This document shows positions 1 through 12,700 of a stretch of 64,000 nt of DNA, one piece after another (the stretch's first letter is position 1; the number at the start of each line of letters is the position of its first letter). The notes beneath the pieces are model-generated. The model was not told where the DNA came from. It did no database searches and saw only the letters and a program-made list of their open reading frames with translations. This DNA comes from Nematostella vectensis (lineage: Eukaryota; Cnidaria; Anthozoa; Actiniaria; Edwardsiidae), in NCBI RefSeq assembly GCF_932526225.1, contig NC_064043.1:14568085-14632084 (forward strand), read 5' to 3'. Position numbers and translations under genes: made by a program.

Positions 1-3000
1 AATTACAGAGACTTCGAATGCGTCGAAAGCCTTCAGTCCTCCAGAGTCGGCGGCTTCTAGTACGAACTTGTGAAGGCCAATGGCATCAGACATGGGAAGA
101 GCATAAATTTGCTGCGACGTTGAGTTCAATAATATCCACGAGGTAGGAAGCAAAGAACCGAGGTCTCCTTCTCCTAGCTTCAACGTAAGTGTAAGATTCT
201 TGGTGTACAAGTCTTCTTTGTCAAAGAAGGAGTCACCAGGGATGTCAAAACGCAGTCCCTGAGTGCCAAACACGTTTAGGCGGTCAAAGGCGTTAAATAG
301 TTTGGGCGCGGTGTTGATATCCGGTGCCTTACATGCCCCGACCTGCTCCACGCGACCATTCTTGACTGTAAATCCACTTTTCAGCGCATCCTTCAGTCCA
401 TCTGTCACCTTGCTATCTCCGAAAAGCTCAATCAGTTTAGCAAGAGCTGGGCTATCACAAGGCTTGGTGGGAACATTTGAGAATCCAAACGTGAAGCGAA
501 TTCCTGGGTCCTCAGGTTTGTATGATATAATGTGGATATCGGGGATAGTGACTTTGAAATACTTCGCGAGCTTGGTTAAGAGCCCCATGCGCGTTTTCAC
601 GTTGCCTTGGAACGCCTTCTCATCGGTGTCCAGTAGCAAGGAGAAGATAGTAGTGGGAGGTACGGGCTCACTCACTTTAATAGTGATGACATCGTGCGTT
701 TTCATCTTGTTATCGGCAGGGTCTACAGCAATTAGCACGAACTTGTGACTTCCGGTGAGTTTCTCGTCCGGCATGATGTAGATCTCTTGCTCGGCTTCTT
801 CTAGCGTGACCCACGAACCCGGTGGCAGCCTGGACCTGTCACCAGCCCTCAGCCTCAAGTCCAGATTCCTAGTGTTTCCGTATTCACGGTCAAAAAAGGT
901 ATCATACGGGATGCGGTATATGAACCCGTGGTTTGCTTGGACTGCGATGGTGCCGACAGGAGTGAGGAGAAGGGGAGGGGTGTTCCCCTTGGCGCTGCAC
1001 TCCCCTATGGCTTCAGTGAAGCTTTGACGGACGTTGTATTCGGGAAGTAGAGCGTTCTTGAAGGCTGAGCTGGTCTTGCCTCTGCGTCCAAACTTGTTGA
1101 TGGCTGTGGTCCTTGAGGGATGATTGCAGTCTTTTTCAGGGATTGTTTTGAGATGGAAGGTGAAGTTCACCCCGCTACCGTAGCGATCAACCTGCATCTC
1201 GTTTTCGTTAATTTTAAAGTAGTCAACGATCTTATCCACCAAACCCAGCCTAACTTTGACATCGTTCAAAAACTTGTCATCATCGTAATCTAAATACACA
1301 GTGAATAGGAGGCTGGTAGGTGTCGTATCTTCACCAACGTCAATCTTGAATGGATTTCGGACCTTCCCTCCTTTAGAGTCCTTCGCTTCCATTATAAAGT
1401 TGTGAACGCCAACTTGCCTTGAGCCTGGCAACCCGCGTATCGTCTGGGTATCACTGTTGAATATCAGCCAATATGACTTTGGCAGTTCCTTGCCATCAGC
1501 GCTAAGGAGTTGAAGAGTAAGATTCCGCGTTCCTCCATCTTCCACGTCCTCGAAAGCGTCCACTGGCACGGGGTAGGTGATGACTTGGCCGCCGTAGGCT
1601 TGTATTGGTGTAGGAGTGACACCCTTCTTCACAGTGGGGATCTTGTTGGCAGCACACTTGCCCAGAGTCTCGTAACTTGCTTTCTTGACAGGGTATTCTG
1701 GTTTGAGGGCGTTGATGAAAGAAGTGCTTACAGAGTCCTTCCCGAATTTCGTGATTGCTTGTTGGAGATCAGCACTGTCACATGGTTCGTATGGGATCCC
1801 AGCGATACGGAATACAAAGTTGACGCCATCAGGAGTTGCAGAGTACGACTTTACACGGATCTTGGAAACATCAACATTGAAGTATTTGCCAAGTTTACGT
1901 AACAGTTCTAATCGAACTGAGACCACGTTAAGGAATGTGTCCTTTTCATAATCCAGTAGTAACGTAAACTCGTGGTTGTAGATGACAGGATCTCGCGCAA
2001 TGTTTACCTCAAACGGCGCAGTAGCCTTGAGCCCTGCACTGTTTGTGGCCTCGAGGTCAAACTCGTGCAGTCCGAAATCTTCCGTCGCAAGACCGAAGAT
2101 CTGCAGGGCAGGTCCATTAAGCTGTATCCAAGAATTCGGAGAGAGTCGGATACCGCCACGGGCCAAAAGATCCAACTTCAAATTACTTGCGTCGCCGTCG
2201 ATGCCATCTTTGAAGGTGTTCGGGGCAATATCGCGCATAATAGACTGTCCAGAGAAAACATCGATTGCAGGAATCGGCGCCCCTACAACAGGGGGGCGAC
2301 TATCAGGTTTGTTACATGGTCCTAGGAGTTTATGGCTGCCACTCCGCACTGGATAGTTCGGTGAAAGCGCCCTGGTAAAGCTAGGGTTGAGAGTGTCTTT
2401 ACCGAATAGGTTGACCATGGTCTCAAGGCGCTTGTTGCATTCATTGTAAGGGATGTTATCAAAACGGAAAGAGAATGTTACCCCTGCACCAAAAGCGGAC
2501 ACACGTACATGGTCTATTGTGGTCTGGAAGTACTGCGCAATTAAAGTTAGCAGCTGTAGTCGCAGGGCCACATTACTTGAGAACTGTACATTGTCCACAT
2601 CCATAACGATAGTAAACTCGTGATTGTAGAGTGTGTTATCTGCTTGAACGTTTATCTGGAAGTCATCTCTGGCTTTGAGTCCACCACGGTCCGTTGCTTG
2701 AAGAACGTAATCATAAGTACCCGACATTCCCTCCATGGGCAGCCCGAAGATTGTATTGGTCTGTTGGTTGAAGAGTACCCAGGACATTGCAGGCAGCTTC
2801 GCGAGTCCTGACGTCAACATGTTAAGGGTGAGATCACTCGGTCCGTCCTCAGCATCTCTGAACGCGTTGGACGGTACCTTGTAGCTCAGGGCCTGGCCAG
2901 TGATGGCGCTGATGGAGCTGACACCTTGGTCAACCACAGGCCTGCTGTTTATGCACTTACCAAGGCGTTGGTACGAGCCACCCGTCACTCTAAAGCGCGA

Positions 3001-3914
3001 CTGCAGTGCGGTGGTCAGAGCTGGATTGACGCCGTTCTCGCCAAATTTCTTAATGATGCTGCTGATAAGAACGCCATAGCAAGGTTCGTAGGGAACGTTC
3101 GCAAAATGGAATTTGAAGTTTATTCCCGCGGCCCCCAGGTTGAAAGACACAGCACGCACGTACTGAATAGCGATACCAAAGTAAAAAGACAGTTTCTCTA
3201 GAAGTTCAAGTCTCAGTTCTACGTTTTTCATGAAGGCAGAGTTATCGCTAAGACTGAATTCGAGCGTAAATTCGTGATTGTACTGATGCAAGTCTTGTTC
3301 GACGCGAAACTCGATAGCCTGTCGTGTGAAAAGTCCTCCAGAGTCCTTTGCTTCCACGAGGAATTCGTGAGAAGTTGTAAGATCAGTGATGCTAAGCCCG
3401 TAGATCTCTTGCGAGGCTGGATTCAGAAGAATCCAAGACGAAGGAATGATGGTCGCGCCAGTAAGAGTCAACAGCTTGAGGTTCAGTCTTCGCGTTCCAC
3501 CATCCTCGCGATCGGAGAATGTGTTTTCCGGAATAAGGAAGCGGATGAGTTGGCCCGAGTACACAGTCACGCGCGACAGCCTTGAGATAACCACAGGGGC
3601 GTTGTTGCTCGGTACTGTGACTGTTGGGCGGACGGTTGGTATGCTGACAGTAGATGCGTCCACTCGGGATGGGGGTGGTGCTATGGTGGCCGTAGGGGTC
3701 GGTGTTGCCTGTAGGATCTTGGTGGGGATATAAGGCTTCTTCTGAGCAGGAGTTGGAGTAGGAGCGAGGTTAAGAATAACCTGGCGACGAGCTCGATGAC
3801 GTGGGCCTTTTGGAAACCCTGTCGCAACGTGCCAGCCAGTAACAGGTGCAGAGAGTGCTTCGTGAAAAGCGCCCGTTTCAGCACTGGACTTGAGCAGGGA
3901 GGCAACTCGGGTTC
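1..3914 (-). CDS. DAG1: Dystroglycan-like gene, exon 3 (partial; runs off left edge)
   Basis: This is the third coding exon of a dystroglycan-like laminin receptor. The acceptor AG is at 3916-3915, and the frame carried over from exon 2 stays open for 3.9 kb (about 1300 residues) to the window edge. The first ~45 codons finish the N-terminal alpha-dystroglycan domain (APVTGWHVA, like the vertebrate PVVGWHIA stretch) and end in a basic RARRQ site near 3790, matching the furin site of vertebrate alpha-dystroglycan. A short Pro/Thr-rich linker follows (about 3770-3610). Then come five complete modules of ~218 residues and part of a sixth. Each has a dystroglycan-type cadherin-like fold (SWxxLN then I-x-GLP, then EAxDSGG) and a DG1-like domain (YNHEFT, conserved Cys after IPYEPC, closing GKC or GPC). 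Start and frame come from splice sites and homology. The transmembrane beta subunit is not in the window. Confidence 0.9.
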
Positions 3915-4249
3915 CTGTAACAAGGAAAAGTAAACAGTGAAAAATTGGTACCAAGCTTAAATTTTACTATGATCACTAACAATATCCGCTAAGTTGGGAA
4001 AGAAAGAAAAAATGTGCCATAAAGTGTGACCGTATTGACTCGGTTTGGTATATCTCTGCTTCCTGGATAAAAAGGATAACCAAAATAACAAAACAACGGA
4101 AATTTACGAAAATCTCATGATTTACGTTGAAATAACCCTGTTCTAAATCCACAAGCCCGTGTGCGAAAAGTAACCCTATCGCTCGTTTTAGCACGACGCC
4201 TAACAAGTACACATCACAGTCCACCCCAATAGTACCCTCTTGCATGTAC
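3915..4249 (-). other. Dystroglycan-like gene intron 2
   Basis: A 335-bp AT-rich intron with GT-AG borders. I see no further element in it. Confidence 0.85.
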
Positions 4250-4757
4250 CTGCCAAATCAATACCGCATCCGATCTGCCAGGAAATGACAAGACCTGGTT
4301 GCCTGGCGTCCTGGATATTACCAGGACCAGCTGTGAGCATTTGCACATCCTTCAGTCCGAGGGCAGTGTTATGTCCTTTACCCAGCGAGAAATGAAGACT
4401 CTCCACCGCCTCGTCAGCAAACTCTGCCACGCGCTTCATGAGCGCACACCGCCCTTTGCCATCAACCTTCTCAGCATGCAAATCGAAAATAATAGTGGCA
4501 GCTTCCACAGGAAGACCACTATGGCAAACGATGTGCTTGGTGTCCGGGACCTTGGTGTCATTTGAATTACGCAGGGAGAGGTCGGAGCGGATGTCGTTGA
4601 GGTCCTTGACTAGGATTTTGAAGTGCTGTGTTTCGTGACCGTGTAGTTCTAAGTGATAAGTGCCCTTGTCACGCCACGAGGGGACGCCCTCTAGTGTATT
4701 GGTGCTCTCATCCAGTGCCAGCCAATGGGGGAGAGTCTTCTTACCTTCTTCTGTAAT
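4250..4757 (-). CDS. DAG1: Dystroglycan-like gene, exon 2 (N-terminal alpha-dystroglycan domain)
   Basis: The minus-strand acceptor tttttctacag ends at 4758 and the donor CAG/GTACAT starts at 4249. The exon is 508 nt, so it leaves one base that is completed by GA at 3914-3913. The product starts ITEEGKKTLPHWLALDE, corresponding to the PSWLHWD region of vertebrate dystroglycan, followed by LEGVPSWRDKGTYHL, the end of the first cadherin-like domain. Next is the S6-like DG1 part, with a conserved Cys (HIVCHSGLPV) and the diagnostic AGPGN...LVISWQIGC signature. This exon gives the strongest family match. The reading past the donor (RVLLGWTV) is intronic. Confidence 0.92.
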
Positions 4758-7335
4758 CTGTAGAAAAAGAGAAAGGGGCGTGGTCAAACAATTACGTTAG
4801 GAAAATGAGAGTAGTAAACAAAAGCGAACAAGTCACGCAACTCCTCCTTGAACAAGTCACGCAACTCCTCCGCGAAAAACTGCGTACAAGTCACGCAACC
4901 TCCGTGATGTGTTGTGAACGGTATGAGCTTTCCATTCTGAGGCCTGCAGCTAATGATAGCGGTAAACATCCATTTTCTACTGATGACAGTTTCTCGTTTT
5001 TGGTAACGTAAGGCTGATATGTTATGGTACGACTTATGGAACGATTCGTGATAAATACTTTCGAAAACGCGTGTACGAATTCAGTAACATCTACATAGGA
5101 GGTTATTTTGCATAAGCTAATCCACTAAAAAGACAAAAGAAATCCGCTTTTTTCAAGAAACATAAAGGACATAACGAAAATCCTACGGCTCGCTATGGAA
5201 TATTGCACTTAAATAAAGCTAGACAGTGATCACCGAATAGATCCAGCGAAAGAAGATTTAAGCATACTGTGAAACTTGCTTATCGGAGAAACAGGAATAA
5301 CTAAACGCCGCAAGAGAGCGGTGACAAGAAGCCTAAGCCGGAAGAAGGAAAGAAAACTCAATAAAAGAAATCCGCTTAATTTTGAAGGATATAAATTCGA
5401 TTATTGTCTCGAATCAGATGCGTCGTTCCCACAGTTTACAGTAAGGAGAAATCTAAAATGCTAACAACTCTTTTGGCACTTTAAGTGAAGCGAAGAAAAA
5501 AAAGAAGCGGAAATGAATTGGAAAAAAGGGCGGAAGAGTTGTCATTTTGGAATGATCAAATGCCTTTTAAAAAAGTCCAAATTTTGCATAAATGATGTAC
5601 ACACCTACGTATTCAACAACGTACTCAACAAAGCACGCGAACCATGATACCGGAAGGAGGGGCAACCGCAAATTCCCCACTCCCTTTCAAGACAACGCCG
5701 TTAGAATCTATGGCAGCTTAAACTCGAAACACATTGATCACAATCGCACGGCACACGAACCACAAGTCGGGAGACGATCCTGGCTTTATCCAAAAACAAC
5801 ATTTACGCTTGTCTTCCTACCAATATGACGGCTGCTTAAAGCAGCTGGGGAATTATTTGCGATTGTGATATGAACACAAATCGCGTTTAGAATTGGTTTG
5901 ACTTGTTGTTTATATAGGAGGCAAAGATAACGGAATGCACTCCAGAGGTCGGGAATAATTGCGGGAGTGGCTTGATTCTTAGATTAGACCACGAAATAAA
6001 CGATCTATCACGGATCGCGTTTGGCGACCGGTGTGTTTGGTCATGTACGTTCGGTGTACATTGTAGTTGTCTGGTTAGGTTGTCGTTTGGTTTATTCCAT
6101 GGTGTTTGGGCGCGAGCCGCAAAGAAGGGCTTTTTTTTAACAAAATGGCGTAATCCAGAATAGCTTTCTAAGCGACGGCGAAAAGAAAATAGTCGTATAG
6201 AACAGGGATATTTAGTTACACATTCCATCATAGAGTACGGAAAAAATAAAATACTATTTGAGCTCTAGTAAACACAATACAAGGAGCACTCCATTGACGC
6301 GTCCGAGAAAAGCGGGGTTAGATTCCGGGTCAAATCCACACCAGACATTTTCGTAACTTTATCTTCCGAGGTAACAATAGGAGAGACAGACGTTTCCTCA
6401 AAGAAAACCAAAACGGGTTCTGACCGAGCAGTAGAGCAAGGGATTGACTAGTAGACTGTTTCACACGTATACTGTCGTCAATACACTCAAGCGGAATGAG
6501 GTGTCGGGCGGAAAAATTAAGACGAAATACAGAGACGTGGTGGCAGGGAAACGACGCATTACGTCAACATTGGAGTGAATATAGACCGCTTTATCGTGCC
6601 ATAAAGATATCTGCCATTCGTCTCAGACACTACAATCGGAATAGTGCACGTTCCTTGTATAGTTTGCCACCCGCAATAAGTGAGGTGTAAAAGGGCACGG
6701 TACGAATTATGTTTCATACTTGAACCAGAGCTTACTCTGATAGGACTGTACGATATCTCATTAACTAGGGTAGTCGTTATAAACTGAGTCACAGATCCAA
6801 CCAATAAAATACACACGCGCGCGAGAACACTGAACTTAGATTACACTTTTAAGATATTTAGAAATTCTCAAGTCGGAAAACTGTTCAGAAGTGAACTATT
6901 GGAGATTATCTTTCTGTAAACTTGTTATAAGACCTATAAACTTGTCCTGTAAGATATTGGGTGAGGAGGGATGATCCTTTGAAAACATTAAATCACTGAA
7001 AATGTGGACGGCCGTGTATTTTTAGGGGAAGGCTTTTCTTTTTATATATCAGGTGACATAATGTCTGTGGCACATTTGTCATTCCCATCAGCAGGATGCC
7101 TTAATGTGCTCTTCAAGGCAACATATGTAACTTCACCCAAAATGATAACTTTTTATCCAAAATCATCACTTGTGTTATCTAGTAGTGATATCTTTTATGT
7201 AAATACACTACATATTTGCATGCAGCATGCATATATTTTGATTGCAAACAAATAACATTGGACCCTGTCAGTATAACATTGGTAAAGCAACAGTGGTAGT
7301 TGAATAATTAAGAGTATTCAATATATTCTTCTTAC
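4758..7335 (-). other. Dystroglycan-like gene intron 1
   Basis: A 2.6-kb intron with GT-AG borders in phase 0. A short direct repeat of the AAGTCACGCAACTCCTCC type occurs near 4831-4900. Open frames on both strands are short, lack recognisable domains and look like chance. Confidence 0.8.
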
Positions 7336-7512
7336 CTTAAAGTTCTTAGACCCATCTGTTGGAGTGACTCTGTAGGTGAAATGCCGTCCCACAACAGCAA
7401 CAACATTATAAAGTCTTTGAATTGGTTTCTCTTGAGAATTAGAACAACAAGTCCCAACAAGGGATACCATCAGAATTGAAACAAGTCCTATGTGCATTTT
7501 GAGCCTCTCCAA
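7336..7512 (-). CDS. DAG1: Dystroglycan-like gene, exon 1 (signal peptide and start)
   Basis: The ATG at 7512 (or the in-frame ATG at 7497) opens a 59-codon exon that ends in phase 0 at the donor AAG/GTAAG (GT at 7335-7334). The product has a hydrophobic secretion signal (MHIGLVSILMVSLVGTCCS), then AVVGRHFTYRV, which matches the AVVGRSFRVTIP start of the first cadherin-like domain in dystroglycan. Joining to exon 2 keeps the frame. A non-coding upstream exon could exist; no promoter was identified. The second Met gives the more typical signal peptide. Confidence 0.85.
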
Positions 7513-9566
7513 AAGGCAACCTTGCGATATTATATTCTTGTACAGTTATCCACTATGATGAGTTGAAGGCACAAAGCTGAATCATCAAATCAAAGAGATC
7601 AATGACATGCCTGAGAAAGAAATAGAGGCTGGATTAGTAATCAGAGTATGAGCTGTCTGTGTGGCCTTGTGTGCTAAACTCACAGCAGCTCAGGGAAAAC
7701 AAGCACTCTGCCTTTGTGCTCCTTTGCAGATGTTGTAGACGTCACTTTGTTAGCTGTTAGCTGCACTACACTTATTAAACAAAGTGCTTCTGTGTTTATC
7801 TGGCAATGTGAGGAATTCTTTTGTGTTCTATTTATCTGGTGGAATGCTTGCCTAAGTATCTTGTTTGTTTATCTAGGTACTGATGAAGTGTTTGAGACCT
7901 CAAAACAACTAAAGAGCCTTCACATGTTGTAAGGGTGGATCACATAAATACACATAAATACACATGGTAGAGGGGATAAAAACTCAGTACTTTATATCCC
8001 AATCATTCAAAAGTCATAATACCAGAGCTATCCATCCAAAGGTTACTTGCATTTCACTGATAGTGTTTGGCAAAGACCCAAATAGCAAGCTTTGAATAAT
8101 ATGATATGCTAAAAACACAGAGGCATAAAAAGAGAGGTTTCCAGCTGTTTAAGGCAGATCATTACACATTCCATTTCTATAAAATCGTCAGCAGCACCAT
8201 CAAAACTATGCCTTGCTTGTTTGACAGAGTATGATCATTTGTAAACATAGAAAAAAGATGCCCTGCAGTACGCCCAATGCATAGAATCTGCATACTCTAG
8301 ATTAGATATTCAGATGATACTACTACATGTACTTGCCAAATGATAACAGTTGAAAAACAAACAAATTTCGAACAAGAGTTCATATCTAGTGAAGAGCAAC
8401 CCATCATAAAGATGCCCAGCAAAGACTGTATTCTGATTAAAAAGATTAAAACCTCTTCAAAGGATTTGAATTGATCACAGGCTAATGTAACCACATGGCA
8501 CTACAAATGGGCGAATGTCTCTTCAGATGAAAATTGCCAAGGAAATAAAAAATAAAGTGCACTTTTTTATTAAATCAGAACATGTGCTTAACTTAAAATA
8601 TAGGTAATTGTGCAAATCCCCTAGAAAAGATAATATTCCATGCCACAATAATCTACCTGTCCACAGAAGTATTAATTCAATCATGAATTTGACAGTTGTA
8701 TTTCCCTTATCTTTGCTAGCTGCAAAGAACAGGAAATCCTGTCTATCTTGGATTAGATTCAATTTCAAAATGTTTATTATCCGCCTCACTTGATTAAAAT
8801 GGCACAGAGAAATAAAACTTGTTTTCAGAGAAGAAGGTGCAAAGTTTTGCCTCATCCCTAATGTTGCGCTTGATAAGAATTCAGTTATCTTTGAAGCAGA
8901 AAGAGAACCCAATCGAATGGACCGGTTTTGAGCCCGAGACCAAATGATAAACTGCAAGACTGCTAATTTTTAAAGCAACATTTGCTTTCAGTATCACTAC
9001 TGTTTTATGTTATTCCTATGAGTCGAGTCTTATGCAAATAGAGTTATATGTATAGAACAGAGCATAATGTTTTGAATAAAACTATAAACCAGGAAAAGAA
9101 CAGTGAATATTAGCGCAAATGCTTCCTACATAAATATACACATGTGAGTACACACAACTTGAATTAGAAACATCCAGATAGCATTAAAAAAACTAGTAGC
9201 ATAATATGTTAAATGGTTAATACGGTAAGAGTTTCAAGATATATTTATCATCCCAGGCACTTAGACAATATCAAGACTAAGCAACTAAAAGAAAGCAGGG
9301 TTGTAATAGAAAGAATTTATAAAAATAAAAGATATATTTTAATGTTAAACAACAGTATCAAAAATAGATGTGTGTTATTAAAGAGACATGCTTTAAAGTT
9401 AGTGTATTATAGACCATAAAACTCAAGCTTATAATAGAATAACCATGTCATAAATCATGTTTTCCGAAGATGTCAGCAAATGAAGTGGATACATATTATA
9501 TCAGAAATAAGTACATTTCTTTTCAAAATCGATATTGTTTTATGCAGTTTTCAAACATAACGCTAG
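7513..9566. other. Upstream/intergenic, no supported gene
   Basis: AT-rich DNA upstream of the dystroglycan-like start. A 144-codon minus-strand open frame at 8523-8957 has no recognisable domain, is rich in hydrophobic and AT-driven codons, and is not supported. No promoter motif could be assigned. Confidence 0.5.
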
Positions 9567-9705
9567 GTTAGGCTAAGTTCAAACATCGTATTATCCATGA
9601 GCCGTATTCAATGAAAATGCATGCAAATGAATCAAGTCGATAGTTTTATCTTCATTTGCATTGAATGCAGCTCATGGATAATACGACGTTTGAACTTAGC
9701 CTTAC
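9567..9705. mobile_element. MITE-like foldback element
   Basis: Two 53-bp arms (9567-9619 and 9653-9705) are inverted copies with about five mismatches, separated by a 33-bp loop. The arms share the core GGCTAAGTTCAAAC and ATTATCCATGAG. The size and structure fit a short non-autonomous DNA transposon. No clear target-site duplication was seen. Confidence 0.7.
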
Positions 9706-12700
9706 TCAAGAAATATAATTCTGTGAATGCCATTCCATTGACATTTGAGTAGGCTCTAGGAAACCTTCTTATACAGAAAGCGCTACATGGCTGCTGACAA
9801 GAACTGTTGACTCTGACGCTACTACCCCCATTGTGCCAGAGAAGGCTATGCTCCACTACTATAAGCCCCCCTGTACACCTTAAATAAATAAAGGGTTTAA
9901 ACATAATACAAAATACTGACTTTAAGGCAACGAGAAAGGATGAAATACAAACATTTTTGCTTATAACTAATTGCAAGTTTAAACTACGTAGCGTATCAAA
10001 AAGAAATAATAAATAGGGTGAATAAGAGGGGGATTAATAATAGTTATCTGTCATTTGGACCGTGTTTGGAAGCTATAATGAACTGCCTGGAGTGATAAAT
10101 AGATTTGCTGCCATACAAAACTCGCTTGTCTAAACAATCTCGTAATTCATTAAACAGAGGCAAACACGAAAACACCCCTGTACCCCAAACAATACATGTG
10201 GTTTTGATTTTCTATCTGCTGCCAATTGCTGCGGATTTGGTGATTTCTGACTTAATACCGACGTTATTAACATCCCACAATGACAACTAAGGAGCATAAT
10301 TTTGAATAATATTATTCTCTGCAGTCGATTTCGTGATATGTGCTGTGCGTGTTCCTTTGCTTCATTAACGATAATTTTGCACGTTTAACCAAAAAATGCC
10401 TACAAATTTACAAACTCTCGCACGCAAATGGAAAAAGTTACCACAAATAAAATACTCACGCTTGTAAATATAAGCTTACAAGGCATTTTCAGAAACAACG
10501 ATTATTTTATTTGAGATTTTTTTTCCTACTATCAAACGTTATCTTTTTACTCACAGACGAATGTCTTGCGACGGGAAAACAGGAAATTCAAATGAAAATC
10601 AAAAGAAACCGCTTTAGTTTGAATTTTCCATATCTTCCAATATATCAGACAAACAATATTAGAACTTAGTTAGCTACTAATTATAATAAAATGAGATCTC
10701 CAAGAATTAGTAATTCATGGTTCGAGAAAAATTTGCAGACTTGTTATCTTTGTGATCTCGAAATTTGGTTTACTGGCATACAAAATTTGCTTAGTAGGTG
10801 AAGTCTTAAAAGAAACACTTGAAAATAAAAAGCTCTGTTGTTTGATATGAACAAAGTAGGTATAGTATTATAGCCCGCGGATTGTAATTCGACTCAAAGA
10901 TCGAATTTTCGGGTGGACGCAGAACTGTTATCTAGTTGACAGCAAGATCGGACGTTCTTCGCGCTTCGAAAACCGCAGAATATCGAATAACGGAATTGTT
11001 TCCCCTCAATCTTTGAGTACTTCGGAAAATCTTGGCTAATTATGAATCTAATACAAAAGGCTAACCTGATTTAACTTATTATTACGCCATCTAAATGTTG
11101 TTAGCAGTTTGTTTTGTGCACGTTTTCTGTACAAATCTGCTCAATTTCTAAGTCCTCGCTGTTAACCCCGTGATATCATGGTCCAAATATCCCCTGAACT
11201 TGAACATAAACAATTCTACTGCTGCAAATGAGTGGCATTTGTTACGTGTGAGTGAAAATCTAAAGGACTAAAGCCTGCTAAAACAACAGTATAATAACTA
11301 CAATTCAAGAAAGGCCGATTTATGAAAGGTGCCAAATCGTTCTGGGGAAAATAGTAAACTTAGAATATAAGTACTTATGTATGAATTCGGCGAGAGTTAG
11401 ACAAACACCCAACTGAGAAAAGTGGCCTTTTACCTGCCTTTTGCTTGCTAATATGTCCCGAAATTTGAGTGACCAAATAAAACCTCATTTACAACTCTCG
11501 AATCAGAAGCTCCGACTTCCCCGGGGGTGAGACCAGACAACATTAAACTCCATTCACCAAGCTTACCGAACAAACTACAGCGAAAACTTCAAGCGGTGAC
11601 TCCGAAAGGACAGCCAATCACTGAAGTAGTGTCCGTATATTGTTTACGAAGGCAGTCCGAGGCTTTCTAGCCGTTAATCTAGACAGTTCTGTGCGTACAA
11701 GAACACAGAACTTCAGGGCTGTTTGCAAAGTAAGGCGACGCGAACAAAAACCTTGAGGTCCTTGATGCCAATCTTTGATTGACAAATTCTCAAAATTCCT
11801 TTACACACATTCACGCCGATTGACCAATCAACGCACGTGTTTGACACTTTGAAGCCAATTAGATGCTCGGTGCATGATCGGAAATGATTAGCATACGGCT
11901 CGAAGTCACGCTTCGTTCGCGCGCTACAATAGCTACACTTCAGTCTCACAAAGATTTATTCTCGCTAATTGTCATATACTCCGTAAACAAAACCCACTGG
12001 CCTTGTGATAAGTATACTGCTCGGTCTAGTGATAATGGTGTGAATGTGAAAGGCTATGGGAATGGTTTTTCGAGTGGGCTGTATCATTTAGCAAAAGGCG
12101 AGTTGATAGCATGCGAAGGGCGTAGTGTGGGAATGTAGCCGGAAAGTCTTGCCATTTTACGCTACTACACAGAGAGCTTTTATCCACAAAGAACTTTAAA
12201 TGGACATTTAATTGAATTGGCAATGGTTTAAATGGTTTACGACAATGAAATTATCTTAATTGTAGCCGCAGGAAAAAAATCAATTGTTAAGACTAAGTAA
12301 AAGCATAGCAGAGCAAAGTAAATTTTGGCTAACGAGGTAGTAGGTGCCAAAGTGATTGAATTTGTTTAATCTATAATCAGAGTTTCTAGTTTGTTTGCTG
12401 TGTGTTTTATTTTTCTTGGGATGTCATTCTAACAAAAAAAAAACTGTTATCTTTGTTAACACGCGCGAGATTGTCATACACTCCAACAAAAATAGCGCTA
12501 CTGGGACCTTGGGACGAGTGAAACAGACCTGGTTCTCACTTCTTGAAACTGTTAAACCCGAACGGGAAAAGTGAGCTATAAATTTTACATAAGCCAACAT
12601 ACTTATCCAAACTCTCAAGAGAAACTGGAATACGTCGTCCCGCGATTTGATCTGGGAAAACATTTTTTGTCTATTTTTTTTTCTGGCAGCGTTTACGGCA

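Noticed and set aside
4200-4787. 195-codon single-exon reading of the dystroglycan N-terminal domain
   Set aside because: Both ends are intronic; splice sites at 4757 and 4250 restore homology to exons 1 and 3.
8523-8957. 144-codon minus-strand frame
   Set aside because: No domain, no splice-site support, AT-driven composition; indistinguishable from chance.
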